Source: JBHIER01 sp046760705 [NCBI: bacterium] (GTDB taxonomy: Bacteria; JBHIER01; G020348925). From it: a DNA stretch of 5,983 bases. The DNA lies in the NCBI GenBank assembly GCA_046760705.1, contig JBHIER010000225.1, positions 1 through 5,983 of the forward strand. The letters are read 5' to 3'. Shown piece after piece: positions 5,893 through 5,983 of this stretch (position 1 is its first letter; each line of letters begins with the position of its first letter). The notes beneath the pieces are model-generated. The model did no database searches and was not told the origin of the DNA. It saw only the letters and a program-made list of their open reading frames with translations. Position numbers and translations under genes: made by a program.

Positions 5893-5909
5893 CCTGAAAA
5901 GATTTCAGG
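5893..5909 (-). repeat. Perfect 7-bp inverted repeat next to the rnz -35 element
   Basis: CCTGAAATCTTTTCAGG on the minus strand has perfect seven-base arms around TCT. It ends one base before the predicted -35 (5891), so it could be an operator. Read as RNA it could instead be a hairpin ending an upstream minus-strand transcript, with TTGTTT as a poor T tract. A second, smaller dyad, AGGG-CTAT-CCCT, lies just beyond it (5912-5923). The rest of 5924-5983 is AT-rich and shows no gene. Confidence 0.4.
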
Positions 5910-5983
5910 CCAGGGCTATCCCTTCTGGCGAATTGACTCAAAAATAAAGTAACCCTGGGAATTTTTAGAGGCTTGAGGATCGG

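Noticed and set aside
5933-5961. TTGACT on the plus strand as a -35 for a rightward promoter
   Set aside because: At 17-base spacing the -10 position reads TGGGAA, and no plus-strand gene is seen before the window ends.

Overview
The window looks like ordinary chromosomal DNA from a Gram-negative bacterium. An outer-membrane TonB-dependent receptor with a signal peptide implies a double membrane. The receptor's N-terminal carboxypeptidase-regulatory-like domain is typical of Bacteroidetes/FCB-type and related phyla (Calditrichota/KSB1-like lineages would fit), but the exact phylum is inference. All genes lie on the minus strand, so reading runs from high to low coordinates. I see no tRNA, rRNA, CRISPR array, IS element or integrase.

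Layout in reading order: (1) 5983-5767, upstream region with a perfect 7-bp dyad and a plausible sigma70-like promoter; (2) 5766-4855, ribonuclease Z (rnz), a housekeeping tRNA 3'-processing enzyme read from a TTG start; (3) 4854-4594, a 261-base spacer with weak hairpins and one doubtful 22-codon ORF; (4) 4593-3880, a small, divergent protein-kinase-like gene that is much more AT-rich than rnz (about 47% against about 64% G+C by hand count over 600 bases each); (5) 3879-3694, a short regulatory spacer with a GC hairpin, a two-copy 8-bp direct repeat at 20-bp period, and a TTGACA promoter; (6) a tight three-gene operon: TonB-dependent receptor (3693-1534), ABC exporter ATPase (1509-583) and ABC-2 permease (569 to beyond the window edge), with gaps of 24 and 13 bases.

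The operon joins an outer-membrane TonB-dependent receptor, normally an importer, to an ABC-2 ATPase/permease pair, normally an exporter, with no periplasmic binding protein, importer permease or TonB/ExbBD in view. The three products probably act on one substrate or one stress, but the sequence does not show which. The least ordinary gene is the kinase-like protein. It keeps the nucleotide-binding and catalytic residues but uses an HGDLHxEN catalytic loop, a very short activation segment and a reduced C-lobe. I found no convincing evidence of a wholly new system; the kinase-like gene and the receptor-exporter operon are the items most worth following.
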